Of a DNA stretch of 64,000 nt, positions 39,778 to 48,502 are shown piece by piece. This stretch comes from Methylophaga sulfidovorans (lineage in GTDB: Bacteria; Pseudomonadota; Gammaproteobacteria; Nitrosococcales; Methylophagaceae): positions 1-64,000 of the forward strand of contig NZ_FOSH01000011.1 of assembly GCF_900114205.1 (NCBI RefSeq). The letters run 5' to 3'. Made by a program: the position numbers and the translations under genes. The notes beneath the pieces are model-generated. The model had not been told where the DNA came from and did not search any database. It was given only the letters and a program-made list of their open reading frames with translations. Within the stretch, counting starts at the first letter, position 1; every line of letters starts with the position of its first letter.

Positions 39778-39806
39778 TGTAACAATCCTTTGTGAGGCTC
39801 GTCTAC
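39778..39806 (+). promoter_or_regulatory. candidate ECF-sigma promoter for the peptide-DoxX-msrPQ genes
   Basis: TGTAACA (39778-39784) and CGTCTAC (39800-39806) are 15 nt apart. An AAC in the -35 element and CGTC in the -10 element are typical of ECF promoters, and the direction points to the peptide gene, leaving about 55 nt of leader. It begins inside the sigma gene's leader, so the sigma factor may control its own locus. This was found by eye, not by a motif scan. Confidence 0.5.
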
Positions 39807-39867
39807 TAAGCAAGACTGGCTTTAATGCTCGTTGAATTTTTAACAACAATAGAAGGAAAAAATCATC

Positions 39868-40200
39868 ATGGCAACATTTAACAAATCATCAGTGGCTATT
39901 GCAACATTTGCAGCAGGCTTGGCTATGGCGCCATCAATGGCGAGTGCAGGTAATAACCCATTTGCTTCAACTGAATTATCCAGTGGTTATATGCAGCTTG
40001 CAGAACATCATGCTGAAGAAGGTAAATGTGGTGAAGCGAAATGCGGTGCTGAGAAAAAAGCGAAGGAAGCTAAAGAAGCTAAGTGTGGTGCTGAGAAAAA
40101 AGCTAAAGAAGCCAAATGTGGTGCAGAGAAAAAAGCTAAAGAAGCTAAATGTGGTGCTGAGAAAAAAGCAAAAGAAGCAAGCTGTGGTGGAAATAAATAA
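39868..40200 (+). CDS. secreted Cys-repeat peptide precursor of the HvfA/bufferin type
   Basis: A 110-residue precursor: a signal peptide (about 1-27, ending ASAG), a conserved leader (NPFASTELSSGYMQLAE) typical of HvfA/BufA low-complexity proteins, and a tail with six Cys at 54, 59, 73, 84, 95 and 106. The first is in EEGKCG, four in EAKCG and the last in EASCG. In known members DUF692 and DUF2063 enzymes convert such Cys to thiooxazole or oxazolone/thioamide groups for copper binding. Neither enzyme is in this window, so modification would have to come from elsewhere, or the tail works unmodified. AAGGA lies before the ATG. Confidence 0.85.
   Translation: MATFNKSSVAIATFAAGLAMAPSMASAGNNPFASTELSSGYMQLAEHHAEEGKCGEAKCGAEKKAKEAKEAKCGAEKKAKEAKCGAEKKAKEAKCGAEKKAKEASCGGNK
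40039..40179 (+). repeat. 33-nt tandem coding repeats in the peptide tail
   Basis: Four units encode KCGAEKKAKEA with few silent changes: 40039-40080 (one 9-nt insertion adding KEA), 40081-40113, 40114-40146 and 40147-40179, followed by a partial unit. The unit count could change by slippage or recombination, so the number of Cys may vary between strains. Confidence 0.9.
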
Positions 40201-40218
40201 AACAGCAGAACAACGGTT

Positions 40219-40248
40219 AAATAAGGGCTCGTTTATGAGCCCTTATTT
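40219..40248 (+). terminator. strong hairpin between the peptide gene and doxX
   Basis: AAATAAGGGCTC (40219-40230) pairs over 12 bp with GAGCCCTTATTT (40237-40248) around GTTTAT. Only a short T stretch follows (inside the stem and at 40251-40253), so it may end part of the transcripts or protect the peptide mRNA. Peptide output would then exceed that of the downstream doxX-msrPQ genes. Confidence 0.65.
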
Positions 40249-40265
40249 ACTTTAGGAGATCGCTC

Positions 40266-40880
40266 ATGTCTTTTTGTCGTTTATATCAGTCTGTATCGAC
40301 TAACTTGAATAAAACACGTGCCGCCGATTTTATTGCGCCACTTCTGCTGAGAATATACTTAGCACCTGTTTTTTGGGTGGCTGCCAACAACAAATGGAAT
40401 CCGTTTGATGCTGACAGCTCTCTGGAAAATACGATTGAATGGTTTGCTAATCCGGATTGGGGATTAGGCTTACCTTTTCCAGAACTATTAGCCTATCTTG
40501 CCTGGGGTGCTGAGTATTTCGGTGCCATCTTTCTTATATTAGGTTTTGCTGTCCGCCTGGTCTCTATTCCGTTGATGGTTACCATGATTGTTGCAGCTAC
40601 CACTGTGCATTGGAAAAATGGTTGGCAGGCAATACACGACACCATGAGTCCTTTTGCTTCAGCTGATGTCAATGACGCTATAGAGCGACTACATAAAGCC
40701 AAAGAAATTTTACAGGAATATGGAAACTATGACTGGTTAACACAGCATGGCAGCTTTGTTGTACTTAATAATGGTATTGAGTTTGCGGCAACCTATTTTC
40801 TGATGTTACTCGTTCTGTTTTTTATCGGGGCAGGTAACTATCTCAGTATCGATTACTGGCTGAACAGATCTTGTCGGTAA
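40266..40880 (+). CDS. DoxX-family membrane protein (HvfD/BufD-like)
   Basis: A 204-residue protein with about five membrane helices. The pattern LLLRIYLAPVFWVAANNKW, FANPDWGLGLPFPELLAYLA and IPLMVTMIVAATTVHWKNGW matches the DoxX proteins that accompany HvfA/bufferin gene sets, where their job is not established (redox or electron transfer is suspected). AGGAG lies 5 bp before the ATG. It follows the peptide gene after a hairpin and precedes msrP by 18 bp, so one transcript is likely. Confidence 0.88.
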   Translation: MSFCRLYQSVSTNLNKTRAADFIAPLLLRIYLAPVFWVAANNKWNPFDADSSLENTIEWFANPDWGLGLPFPELLAYLAWGAEYFGAIFLILGFAVRLVSIPLMVTMIVAATTVHWKNGWQAIHDTMSPFASADVNDAIERLHKAKEILQEYGNYDWLTQHGSFVVLNNGIEFAATYFLMLLVLFFIGAGNYLSIDYWLNRSCR

Positions 40881-40898
40881 AGTAAGGAGGGTAAGTAA

Positions 40899-41858
40899 AT
40901 GTTTTTTAGAAAACAAAAATCCTGGGAAATATCAGAATCAGAAGTGACTGATTATGAAATTTATCAAAACCGCCGACAGTTTCTTAATACGAGTTTAGCT
41001 GTTGGTTTGGCTGGTGCATTGCCATCAATGGCATTAGCGGATGTGGCTAAACAACCCAAGCCTTTTAGTGATGTGAGTAAAAGTCCATTTTCTACCGATG
41101 AAGAAAAAACTGACTTTGAGTCCATCACTACCTATAACAATTTTTATGAATTTGGTACGTCCAAGCAGGATCCAGCCATCAACGCCACGGCCTTTCCGGA
41201 TGAGTCTCAACCATGGAAAGTGGTGATTGATGGTGAATGCGATAAACCGGGTACATATGATTATCAGGACCTAATCAAAGCCTTTACGTTAGAAGAACGC
41301 ATTTACCGGATGCGCTGCGTTGAAGGCTGGTCGATGGTTATTCCGTGGATTGGTTTCCCGCTTGCAGACTTATTAAAAAAAGCCCAGCCAAACTCCAGAG
41401 CGAAGTTTGTTGAATTCACTACCTTGTATGACCCCAAACAAATGCCAGGACAGCGTCGGGCAGTGCTTGACTGGCCTTATGTTGAAGGCTTACGTATCGA
41501 TGAAGCAATGAACCCACTGACACTGCTGTCTGTTGGCCTGTATGGCAAAGAATTATTGGGTCAGAATGGTGCGCCAATACGACTCGTTGTACCGTGGAAG
41601 TATGGTTTTAAAGGCATAAAATCGATCGTTCACATTCGCTTTGTTGAGGACATGCCACAGACCGCATGGATGAAAGCCAATGCCAGAGAGTATGGTTTTT
41701 ACTCAAACGTTAACCCTAATGTGGATCACCCACGCTGGAGTCAGGCAAAAGAGCGTCGTATAGGTGAATTTTTAAAGCGTAAAACTTTAATGTTTAACGG
41801 CTACGGTGAACAGGTGGCAGATTTATATGCAGGCATGGATCTCAAACGTTATTTCTGA
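40899..41858 (+). CDS. msrP: periplasmic methionine sulfoxide reductase, molybdenum subunit
   Basis: MsrP (YedY) repairs oxidised methionine in periplasmic proteins, using electrons from MsrQ. The 319-residue product opens with a twin-arginine signal ([18 protein letters not shown]) as expected for a Mo-cofactor protein. The cofactor-binding Cys lies in [15 protein letters not shown], within the sulfite-oxidase fold. AAGGAGG precedes the ATG. Its position after the Cys-repeat peptide and DoxX under an ECF sigma factor suggests a role in oxidative or chlorine/copper stress of the envelope. Confidence 0.95.
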   Translation: MFFRKQKSWEISESEVTDYEIYQNRRQFLNTSLAVGLAGALPSMALADVAKQPKPFSDVSKSPFSTDEEKTDFESITTYNNFYEFGTSKQDPAINATAFPDESQPWKVVIDGECDKPGTYDYQDLIKAFTLEERIYRMRCVEGWSMVIPWIGFPLADLLKKAQPNSRAKFVEFTTLYDPKQMPGQRRAVLDWPYVEGLRIDEAMNPLTLLSVGLYGKELLGQNGAPIRLVVPWKYGFKGIKSIVHIRFVEDMPQTAWMKANAREYGFYSNVNPNVDHPRWSQAKERRIGEFLKRKTLMFNGYGEQVADLYAGMDLKRYF

Positions 41859-42474
41859 GCAACAATTGTCAGCAAACACCAAAGCAAGTGTCGTAAAGAC
41901 ATTCTTGTTTATTCTTTGTTTGCTGCCTCTTATCTATCTGGTTTGGGGACTCTTCACGGATAACCTTGGGGCTAACCCTGTGGAAACCTTAACCAGAAGT
42001 TCTGGCTTATGGGCTTTACGTTTTTTGTTAATCACACTGCTGGTATCGCCCATCCGTTGGTATACAGGTTTAACAGCTATTGTGAAGTACCGACGTATGT
42101 TGGGCTTATATGCTTTTTTTTATGCCAGCGTGCATATGCTGTTATATCTCGGACTGGATCAATTATTTGATATTCAGGATATCTGGAAGGATATCGTTAA
42201 AAGGCCATTTATTACTGTGGGATTTATCAGTTTTATCTTGCTGCTGCCTCTGGCGATTACTTCAACTAATAAAATGATGAAACGCCTCGGTGGCAAACGC
42301 TGGAAACGATTACACCGCTTAACATATTTAATAGCCACTTTATCCTGTGTTCATTTTCTTATGCTGGTCAAAGCGGATATTCGTGAACCCGTGATTTATA
42401 TGATTCTTCTTTCACTGCTGTTTTTTGTCAGGTTATTTCATTCATTGAGTAAAAAAAAGCTGGTCAGTCGCTGA
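41827..42474 (+). CDS. msrQ: heme-binding membrane subunit of MsrPQ
   Basis: MsrQ (YedZ) is a ferric-reductase-like protein that passes quinol- or flavin-derived electrons to MsrP. About 215 residues, six helices, with conserved heme-ligand His in [25 protein letters not shown] and SCVHFLMLV. The start is uncertain: ATG 41827 overlaps the msrP end by 32 bp, and a TTG at 41866 would remove the overlap. Confidence 0.9.
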   Translation: MQAWISNVISEQQLSANTKASVVKTFLFILCLLPLIYLVWGLFTDNLGANPVETLTRSSGLWALRFLLITLLVSPIRWYTGLTAIVKYRRMLGLYAFFYASVHMLLYLGLDQLFDIQDIWKDIVKRPFITVGFISFILLLPLAITSTNKMMKRLGGKRWKRLHRLTYLIATLSCVHFLMLVKADIREPVIYMILLSLLFFVRLFHSLSKKKLVSR

Positions 42475-42662
42475 ATTTTTTCGCAAACTGATAAGCAGCA
42501 CCATGAAGTCGTGGTGTGAACTAACCATAAGTCAGTAAACAAGTTTCTGTTTAAATTCTGTGTCAAGTGGCATTGTGTATAGTGGTTTGAGTCATGAATT
42601 CAAACAAAAACTGTTACAATGTTCCGCTGTTATTCATCGCGTTATGATTTGAGAAGGTATTT

Positions 42663-45317
42663 ATGACTGATTTTGTCGATCACGATCCACAGGAAACTCA
42701 AGAATGGCTTGACGCCCTTGAGTCTGTAATTGAGGCCGGTGGTGAGGAAAAAGCGCACTTTATCATTGAGAAGCTCATTGATATGGCTCGTCGCACCGGG
42801 ATCAACCTCCCGTATAGCGCTAACACTGCATACGTCAACACGATTCCTGTTGATCAGCAAGAACGCATCCCTGGTGACCAGGCGATGGAGCACAAGCTGA
42901 GATCCTATATTCGCTGGAATGCTATGGCGATGGTTGTGAAAGCTAATATGAAACCCGGTTCAGTCGGTGGTCATATTGCCAGCTTTTCATCTGCTGCTAC
43001 CCTTTATGATGTGGGCTTTAACCACTTCTTCAAAGGTGATGACTATGGCAATGGTGCAGATATGGTTTTTGTACAAGGCCATTCTTCACCTGGTATCTAT
43101 GCCCGTTCATTCCTTGAAGGCAGATTGACCGAAGAACAATTAGAAAATTTCCGTTTTGAAGTAAACGGTAAAGGTCTGTCATCTTACCCACATCCATGGT
43201 TAATGCCTGACTACTGGCAGTTCCCAACTGTATCTATGGGCTTGGGACCTATCCTTGCTATCTATCAAGCACGCTTCATGAAGTACATGCAGCATCGCGA
43301 TATCGTTAAAACAGAAGGCCGTCATGTCTGGGCTTATCTGGGTGATGGCGAAATGGATGAGCCAGAATCATTAGGTGCAATTACCCTGGCTGGTCGTGAG
43401 AAGCTTGATAACCTTATCTATGTTGTTAACTGTAACTTACAGCGTCTTGATGGTCCGGTTCGTGGTAACGGCAAAATCATTCAAGAATTAGAAGCCTTAT
43501 TCCGCGGCGCAGGCTGGAATGTCATCAAAGTTTTATGGGGTAGCGGCTGGGATCAGCTACTGGCTCGTGATACTAATGGTTTGCTGCTTAAACGCATGGA
43601 AGAAGTGGTTGATGGCGAATACCAGAACTATAAAGCGAAAGATGGTGCTTATGTTCGTAAACACTTCTTTGGTAAATATCCTGAATTGTTAGAAATGGTT
43701 TCTGACATGACTGATGAGGATATCTGGCATTTAAGTCGTGGTGGTCATGATCCGAGAAAGATCTACGCAGCTTATAAACGTGCTGTAGACCATGTTGGTC
43801 AACCTACTGTCATCTTAGCTAAAACTGTTAAAGGTTACGGTATGGGGGAAGCGGGTGAAGGTCAAAACACCACGCATCAACAGAAGAAACTGGAAATTGA
43901 ACAAATGAAACGATTCCGTGATCGTTTCAATATTCCTTTAACAGATGAAGAAGTGGATAACGTTCCATTCATCAAACTCAAAGATGACAGTCCAGAGAAG
44001 AAATACTTACTGGAACGTCGTAATGAGTTAGGTGGTTTCTTACCAAAACGTAATCACAGTGCACCTGCTCTGAAAATTCCAGAGTTGAAACTGTTTGATG
44101 CTGTTCTGAAATCAAGTGGTGATCGTGAGCTCTCTACTACCATGGCGTTTGTTCGTGTCTTAACAGCACTGATTCGTGATAAACAGATTGGTAAGAATAT
44201 TGTGCCAATCGTACCTGATGAAGCCCGTACCTTTGGTATGGAAGGTCTGTTCAGAAGCGTAGGTATCTATTCTTCATCTGGCCAACGCTATGAACCTGAA
44301 GATTCAGGCAAAGTCATGTGGTACCGCGAAGATACTAAAGGCCAGATCCTGGAAGAAGGTATCAACGAAGCCGGTTCAATGGCTGAGTGGGTATCTGCTG
44401 CAACGGCTTACAGCAACTATAACGTTAATATGGTGCCGTTCTACATCTATTACTCCATGTTTGGTTACCAGCGTGTAGGCGATTTATGGTGGTTAGCTGG
44501 TGATATTCAAGCGAAAGGCTTCTTGATCGGTGGTACTGCAGGTCGTACAACATTGAATGGTGAAGGTTTACAACATCAGGATGGACACAACCTGTTGATG
44601 GCAAATGCGATTCCAAACTGCGTTAGCTACGATCCGACCTATGCCTATGAAATGGCCGTTATCGTGCATGATGGTATGAAACGTATGTATGAGAAGCAGG
44701 AAAATGTCTTCTATTACATCACTGCCATGAATGAAAATTACAAACACCCTGATATGCCTGAAGGTGTAGAAGAAGGCATTATCAAAGGTCTGTATAAATT
44801 GAAAACTGGCGGTAAACATAAGCTAAAAGCTCAGCTAATGGGTAGTGGTACCATTCTGCGTGAAGTAGAAGCAGCTGCAGAGCTGCTGGAAAAAGACTGG
44901 AAAGTGTCTGCTGATGTGTGGAGTGCGACCAGCATGAACGAATTGGTTCGTGATGGACAAGAAGTAGAGCGCCATAACCGTCTCAACCCAACCGCACCGA
45001 AGAAACGTAGTTATATTTCTGAATGTTTGGATGATGCGGCTGGTGTCGTTGTTGCTGCAACAGACTATGTACGTATGTATGCGGAACAAATTCGTCCATG
45101 GGTTAAAGCGAGCTATACCGTTTTAGGTACAGATGGTTTTGGCCGTAGTGACACACGTGAAGCATTGCGTAGCTTCTTTGAAGTTGACCGCTATCATGTA
45201 GTGGTTGCAACACTGCATGCATTAGCCGATGAAGGTCAGATCAAATACGACGTGGTTGCTGACGCAATCAAGAAGTATGAGATTAATGCTGATGCAATCA
45301 ACCCAGTTAAGGCATAA
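42663..45317 (+). CDS. aceE: pyruvate dehydrogenase E1 component
   Basis: The homodimeric E1 that decarboxylates pyruvate with thiamine diphosphate and loads lipoyl groups. The 884 residues match E. coli AceE in size. The ThDP/Mg motif GDGEMDEPES and the HHLSF-like opening (KANMKPGSVGGHIASFSSA) are intact. The leader (42475-42662) has no PdhR-like operator or clear sigma-70 pair that I could defend. GAAGG-type SD precedes the ATG. It is the first gene of an aceE-aceF-lpd operon, 3 bp ahead of aceF. Confidence 0.98.
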   Translation: MTDFVDHDPQETQEWLDALESVIEAGGEEKAHFIIEKLIDMARRTGINLPYSANTAYVNTIPVDQQERIPGDQAMEHKLRSYIRWNAMAMVVKANMKPGSVGGHIASFSSAATLYDVGFNHFFKGDDYGNGADMVFVQGHSSPGIYARSFLEGRLTEEQLENFRFEVNGKGLSSYPHPWLMPDYWQFPTVSMGLGPILAIYQARFMKYMQHRDIVKTEGRHVWAYLGDGEMDEPESLGAITLAGREKLDNLIYVVNCNLQRLDGPVRGNGKIIQELEALFRGAGWNVIKVLWGSGWDQLLARDTNGLLLKRMEEVVDGEYQNYKAKDGAYVRKHFFGKYPELLEMVSDMTDEDIWHLSRGGHDPRKIYAAYKRAVDHVGQPTVILAKTVKGYGMGEAGEGQNTTHQQKKLEIEQMKRFRDRFNIPLTDEEVDNVPFIKLKDDSPEKKYLLERRNELGGFLPKRNHSAPALKIPELKLFDAVLKSSGDRELSTTMAFVRVLTALIRDKQIGKNIVPIVPDEARTFGMEGLFRSVGIYSSSGQRYEPEDSGKVMWYREDTKGQILEEGINEAGSMAEWVSAATAYSNYNVNMVPFYIYYSMFGYQRVGDLWWLAGDIQAKGFLIGGTAGRTTLNGEGLQHQDGHNLLMANAIPNCVSYDPTYAYEMAVIVHDGMKRMYEKQENVFYYITAMNENYKHPDMPEGVEEGIIKGLYKLKTGGKHKLKAQLMGSGTILREVEAAAELLEKDWKVSADVWSATSMNELVRDGQEVERHNRLNPTAPKKRSYISECLDDAAGVVVAATDYVRMYAEQIRPWVKASYTVLGTDGFGRSDTREALRSFFEVDRYHVVVATLHALADEGQIKYDVVADAIKKYEINADAINPVKA

Positions 45318-45320
45318 ATA

Positions 45321-46646
45321 ATGGCAGAATTAATTGAGTTAAAAGTTCCTGATATTGGTGACTTTGAAGCAGTTGAAATCATCGAAGTGCTTGTTGCCGT
45401 TGGCGATAGCATTGATGAAAACCAAGAAGTCATTACTGTTGAGTCTGATAAAGCGATGATGGAAATTCCAGCATCGCAGGCAGGCGTCATTAAAGAAATG
45501 AAAGTGGCGGTTGGTGATAAGGTAAGTGAAGGCACGGTTATCGCCATGCTTGAAGTCGCTGAAGGTGCTTCTTCTGCAAAAGAAGAGGCAAAAGCTGAAG
45601 AGAAAACAGAAAAGCCTGTAGCTACTGCACCTGCTGAAAATACACAGCCAAAACCGGAAACGAAAGTTGAAGCAAGTCCGGCAGTAAATACGCCGCCTGC
45701 AGAAGCTATTCCATATGCACCTGACAACAAATCAGGTATTCGCCGTGCACATGCATCACCTTCTGTACGTCGTTTTGCACGTGATTTGGGTGTTGTCTTA
45801 ACATCGGTAAGTGGTACAGGCCCTAAAGGTCGTGTCACTAAAGAAGATGTTCAAAGTTATGTGAAACAGGTTATGACTGCACCAGCTGCAGCACCTGCAC
45901 AAAGCGGTAGTGCTATTCCATCTGTGCCTGTTGTCAATTTTGAACAATTCGGTGATGTCGAGACACAAGAAATGTCTCGTATTAAGAAAATATCTGGTAA
46001 ACATCTTCATGCATGTTGGTTAAATATTCCACATGTGACCCAGTTTGATGAAGCTGATATCACAGAATTAGATGCCTTCCGTAAGGAAAATAAAGATATG
46101 GCTGCGAAGAAAGGCGTTAATTTAACGCCTTTAGTCTTCATTATGAAAGCGGTTGTAGCTTGCTTGAAACAATTCCCAGAATTTAATGCATCACTGAGTG
46201 AAGACAAAGAAAGTCTGATTCTGAAAAATTACTATAACCTGGGTGTGGCAGTTGATACGCCAAATGGACTTATGGTGCCAGTTATCAAGGATGTCGATAA
46301 AAAAGGTTTCCTTGAACTAGCTGGTGAACTCGGTGATATCAGTGCCCGTGCCCGTGAAGGTTCATTAACTGCCAAAGATTTACAAGGTGGCACGTTCTCG
46401 ATTTCAAGTCTTGGTGGTATCGGTGGACAATTCTTTACACCGATTGTCAATGCACCTGAAGTCGCCATCTTAGGTGTTAGTCGTCATCAAATGAAACCAG
46501 TGTGGAATGGAAAAGAATTTGTTCCAAGACTGATGCTGCCATTGTCAGTGTCATATGACCATCGTGTGATTGACGGTGCCGCCGGTGCTCGCTTTACTGT
46601 GATGCTCAGCCAAATGTTGTCTGATATTCGTAAGGTGCTGCTATGA
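45321..46646 (+). CDS. aceF: dihydrolipoyl acetyltransferase (E2)
   Basis: The E2 core of pyruvate dehydrogenase, transferring acetyl to CoA. The 441 residues carry one N-terminal lipoyl domain (lysine in VESDKAMMEIP), an Ala/Pro linker, an E1/E3-binding domain (RRAHASPSVRRFARDLG, about 137-172) and the catalytic domain with DHRVIDGAAG near the C terminus. E. coli AceF has three lipoyl domains, so this is a short version. It overlaps lpd by 4 bp. Its single lipoyl domain may be balanced by the extra lipoyl domain on the E3 subunit. Confidence 0.97.
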   Translation: MAELIELKVPDIGDFEAVEIIEVLVAVGDSIDENQEVITVESDKAMMEIPASQAGVIKEMKVAVGDKVSEGTVIAMLEVAEGASSAKEEAKAEEKTEKPVATAPAENTQPKPETKVEASPAVNTPPAEAIPYAPDNKSGIRRAHASPSVRRFARDLGVVLTSVSGTGPKGRVTKEDVQSYVKQVMTAPAAAPAQSGSAIPSVPVVNFEQFGDVETQEMSRIKKISGKHLHACWLNIPHVTQFDEADITELDAFRKENKDMAAKKGVNLTPLVFIMKAVVACLKQFPEFNASLSEDKESLILKNYYNLGVAVDTPNGLMVPVIKDVDKKGFLELAGELGDISARAREGSLTAKDLQGGTFSISSLGGIGGQFFTPIVNAPEVAILGVSRHQMKPVWNGKEFVPRLMLPLSVSYDHRVIDGAAGARFTVMLSQMLSDIRKVLL

Positions 46647-48406
46647 GTGAAATAGAAGTAAAAGTCCCGGATATTGGCGATTTTGATTCCGTTGAAATCA
46701 TAGAAGTACTGGTCAGTGAGGGTGATATCATTGATGAAAATCAAGATATTATTACCTTAGAGTCTGACAAAGCGGCTATGGAAATTCCGAGCACAGCTAA
46801 AGGTAAAATTGTCAGTTTGAAAGTTGCTGTTGGCGATAAAGTCGCAGAGGGTGATGTCATTCTAACGCTTGAAGTTGAACAGGCAGACGCTGAAGACACA
46901 TCAGCACCTGAATCAACGGAAACGAAAGCCTCAGCAGCAAAGAAAGCAGCACCGACACCAGCTGCTGTACCGCAAGGTGATGCTGATTTACACGCGGAGG
47001 TATTGGTGCTGGGTTCTGGGCCTGGTGGTTATACTGCTGCATTCAGAGCCGCTGACCTTGGTAAGCAGGTCGTCATGGTTGAGCGCCACGAGCGTATTGG
47101 TGGTGTTTGCCTCAATGTCGGTTGTATTCCTTCTAAAGCCTTGTTACACACAGCACAGATCATTAATGAAGCTGAAGAAATGTCACATCACGGGGTTAAA
47201 TTTAATAAACCTCAAATTGATATTCGCGAATTAGAATCATGGAAAAGCAGTGTTGTTAATCAGCTGACAGGCGGATTAAAAGCATTAGCGAAAACACGTA
47301 AGGTCACGATAGTTCAGGGCGAGGGTAGCTTTACCAGTCCAAATACCCTGAAAGTAGAAGGGCCTGACGGCGAGAAAACAATTTCGTTTGATAATTGTAT
47401 TATTGCTGCGGGTTCACGTGTGACGAAAATTCCAGTGTTCCCAAATGATGATCCAAGAATGATGGATTCCACTGATGCACTGGAACTGGAAGATGTACCA
47501 GAAAAATTATTGGTCATCGGCGGCGGCATCATCGGACTTGAAATGGCGACTGTTTATGATGCCTTAGGCTCAAAGATTACCGTTGTTGAATTACAAGATA
47601 GTCTGATTCCTGGTGCTGATAAAGATATCGTTAAACCATTATTCAAACGTGTGCAGGAAAAATACGACAATATTTACCTGAATACTAAAGTCAGTAATAT
47701 CGAGCCGAAAGATGATGGTTTATTAGTGACCTTTGAGGGTAAAGACGCTCCCGAACAAACCATGTTTGACAAGATACTGGTTGCTGTTGGACGCTCACCA
47801 AACGGTAAGCTGATTAACGCTGAAGCAGCAGGTGTCATGGTGACTGATCATGGCTTTATTGAAACTGATGGTCAGATGCGCACTAATGTGCCTCACATCT
47901 TTGCTATCGGTGACATTGTAGGTCAGCCTATGCTTGCTCATAAAGCAACACACGAAGGTAAAGTCGCTGCTGAAGTTATTGCCGGTCAGAAATCCGTATT
48001 TGAACCGATGACTATTCCTTCTGTTGCCTATACCGATCCTGAAGTGGCATGGATGGGAATGAATGAAGATGAAGCGAAAAAGCAAGGTATCGATTACGTC
48101 AAAGGTGCTTTCCCTTGGGCTGCAAGCGGTAGAAGCTTGAGCTTAGGCAGAGATGAAGGTCTGACAAAAGCCTTGTTTGAAAAAGAAACGGGTCGATTGA
48201 TCGGTGCAGGTATTGTTGGTCCTAACGCTGGTGAATTAATTGCAGAAGCGGTTTTAGCTTTAGAGATGGGTGCAGATGCAGAGGATATTGGTCTGACAAT
48301 TCATCCACATCCAACCTTATCTGAAACACTTGGCTTTGCTGCTGAAATGGCGGAAGGATCGATTACAGATCTGATGCCTCCACGCAAGACATTGCACTCT
48401 AAGTAA
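46643..48406 (+). CDS. lpd: dihydrolipoyl dehydrogenase (E3) with N-terminal lipoyl domain
   Basis: Reoxidises lipoamide with FAD and NAD+. The 587-residue protein begins with a lipoyl domain (about 1-78, lysine in LESDKAAMEIPS) and an Ala/Pro linker, then the E3 fold: the redox-active pair in GGVCLNVGCIPSKALLH, GGGIIGLEMATVYDALG for NAD and HPHPTLSE with the catalytic His. Such fusions are known in Neisseria and some proteobacteria. It closes the pdh operon and is followed by a strong terminator. Confidence 0.97.
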   Translation: MSEIEVKVPDIGDFDSVEIIEVLVSEGDIIDENQDIITLESDKAAMEIPSTAKGKIVSLKVAVGDKVAEGDVILTLEVEQADAEDTSAPESTETKASAAKKAAPTPAAVPQGDADLHAEVLVLGSGPGGYTAAFRAADLGKQVVMVERHERIGGVCLNVGCIPSKALLHTAQIINEAEEMSHHGVKFNKPQIDIRELESWKSSVVNQLTGGLKALAKTRKVTIVQGEGSFTSPNTLKVEGPDGEKTISFDNCIIAAGSRVTKIPVFPNDDPRMMDSTDALELEDVPEKLLVIGGGIIGLEMATVYDALGSKITVVELQDSLIPGADKDIVKPLFKRVQEKYDNIYLNTKVSNIEPKDDGLLVTFEGKDAPEQTMFDKILVAVGRSPNGKLINAEAAGVMVTDHGFIETDGQMRTNVPHIFAIGDIVGQPMLAHKATHEGKVAAEVIAGQKSVFEPMTIPSVAYTDPEVAWMGMNEDEAKKQGIDYVKGAFPWAASGRSLSLGRDEGLTKALFEKETGRLIGAGIVGPNAGELIAEAVLALEMGADAEDIGLTIHPHPTLSETLGFAAEMAEGSITDLMPPRKTLHSK

Positions 48407-48441
48407 GCATGTGTAAACTGGCCATAGCCAGTAATTAAGGG

Positions 48442-48479
48442 GGGTATATCTGTGTCTACACAGATATACCCGTTTTTTT
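48442..48479 (+). terminator. intrinsic terminator of the pdh operon
   Basis: GGGTATATCTGTG (48442-48454) and CACAGATATACCC (48459-48471) form a perfect 13-bp stem with loop TCTA, followed by GTTTTTTTG. This is one of the cleanest terminators in the window. Confidence 0.95.
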
Positions 48480-48502
48480 GTCTATTATTTTTATTTGAGT
48501 TA

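Noticed and set aside
39899-40255. 118-residue Lys-rich frame over the peptide gene
   Set aside because: It is the shifted frame of the 33-nt repeats. The other frame has a signal peptide and the known HvfA-type leader sequence.
42475-42662. sigma-70 promoter and PdhR site upstream of aceE
   Set aside because: TATAGT and TACAAT boxes exist, but no partner -35 at acceptable spacing was convincing, and no AATTGGT-type PdhR palindrome is present.
45236-45838. 200-residue Ser/Thr-rich reading frame on the minus strand
   Set aside because: It lies across the aceE end and the lipoyl and linker part of aceF; the Ala/Pro/Glu linker produces an open antisense frame. No SD or family resemblance.
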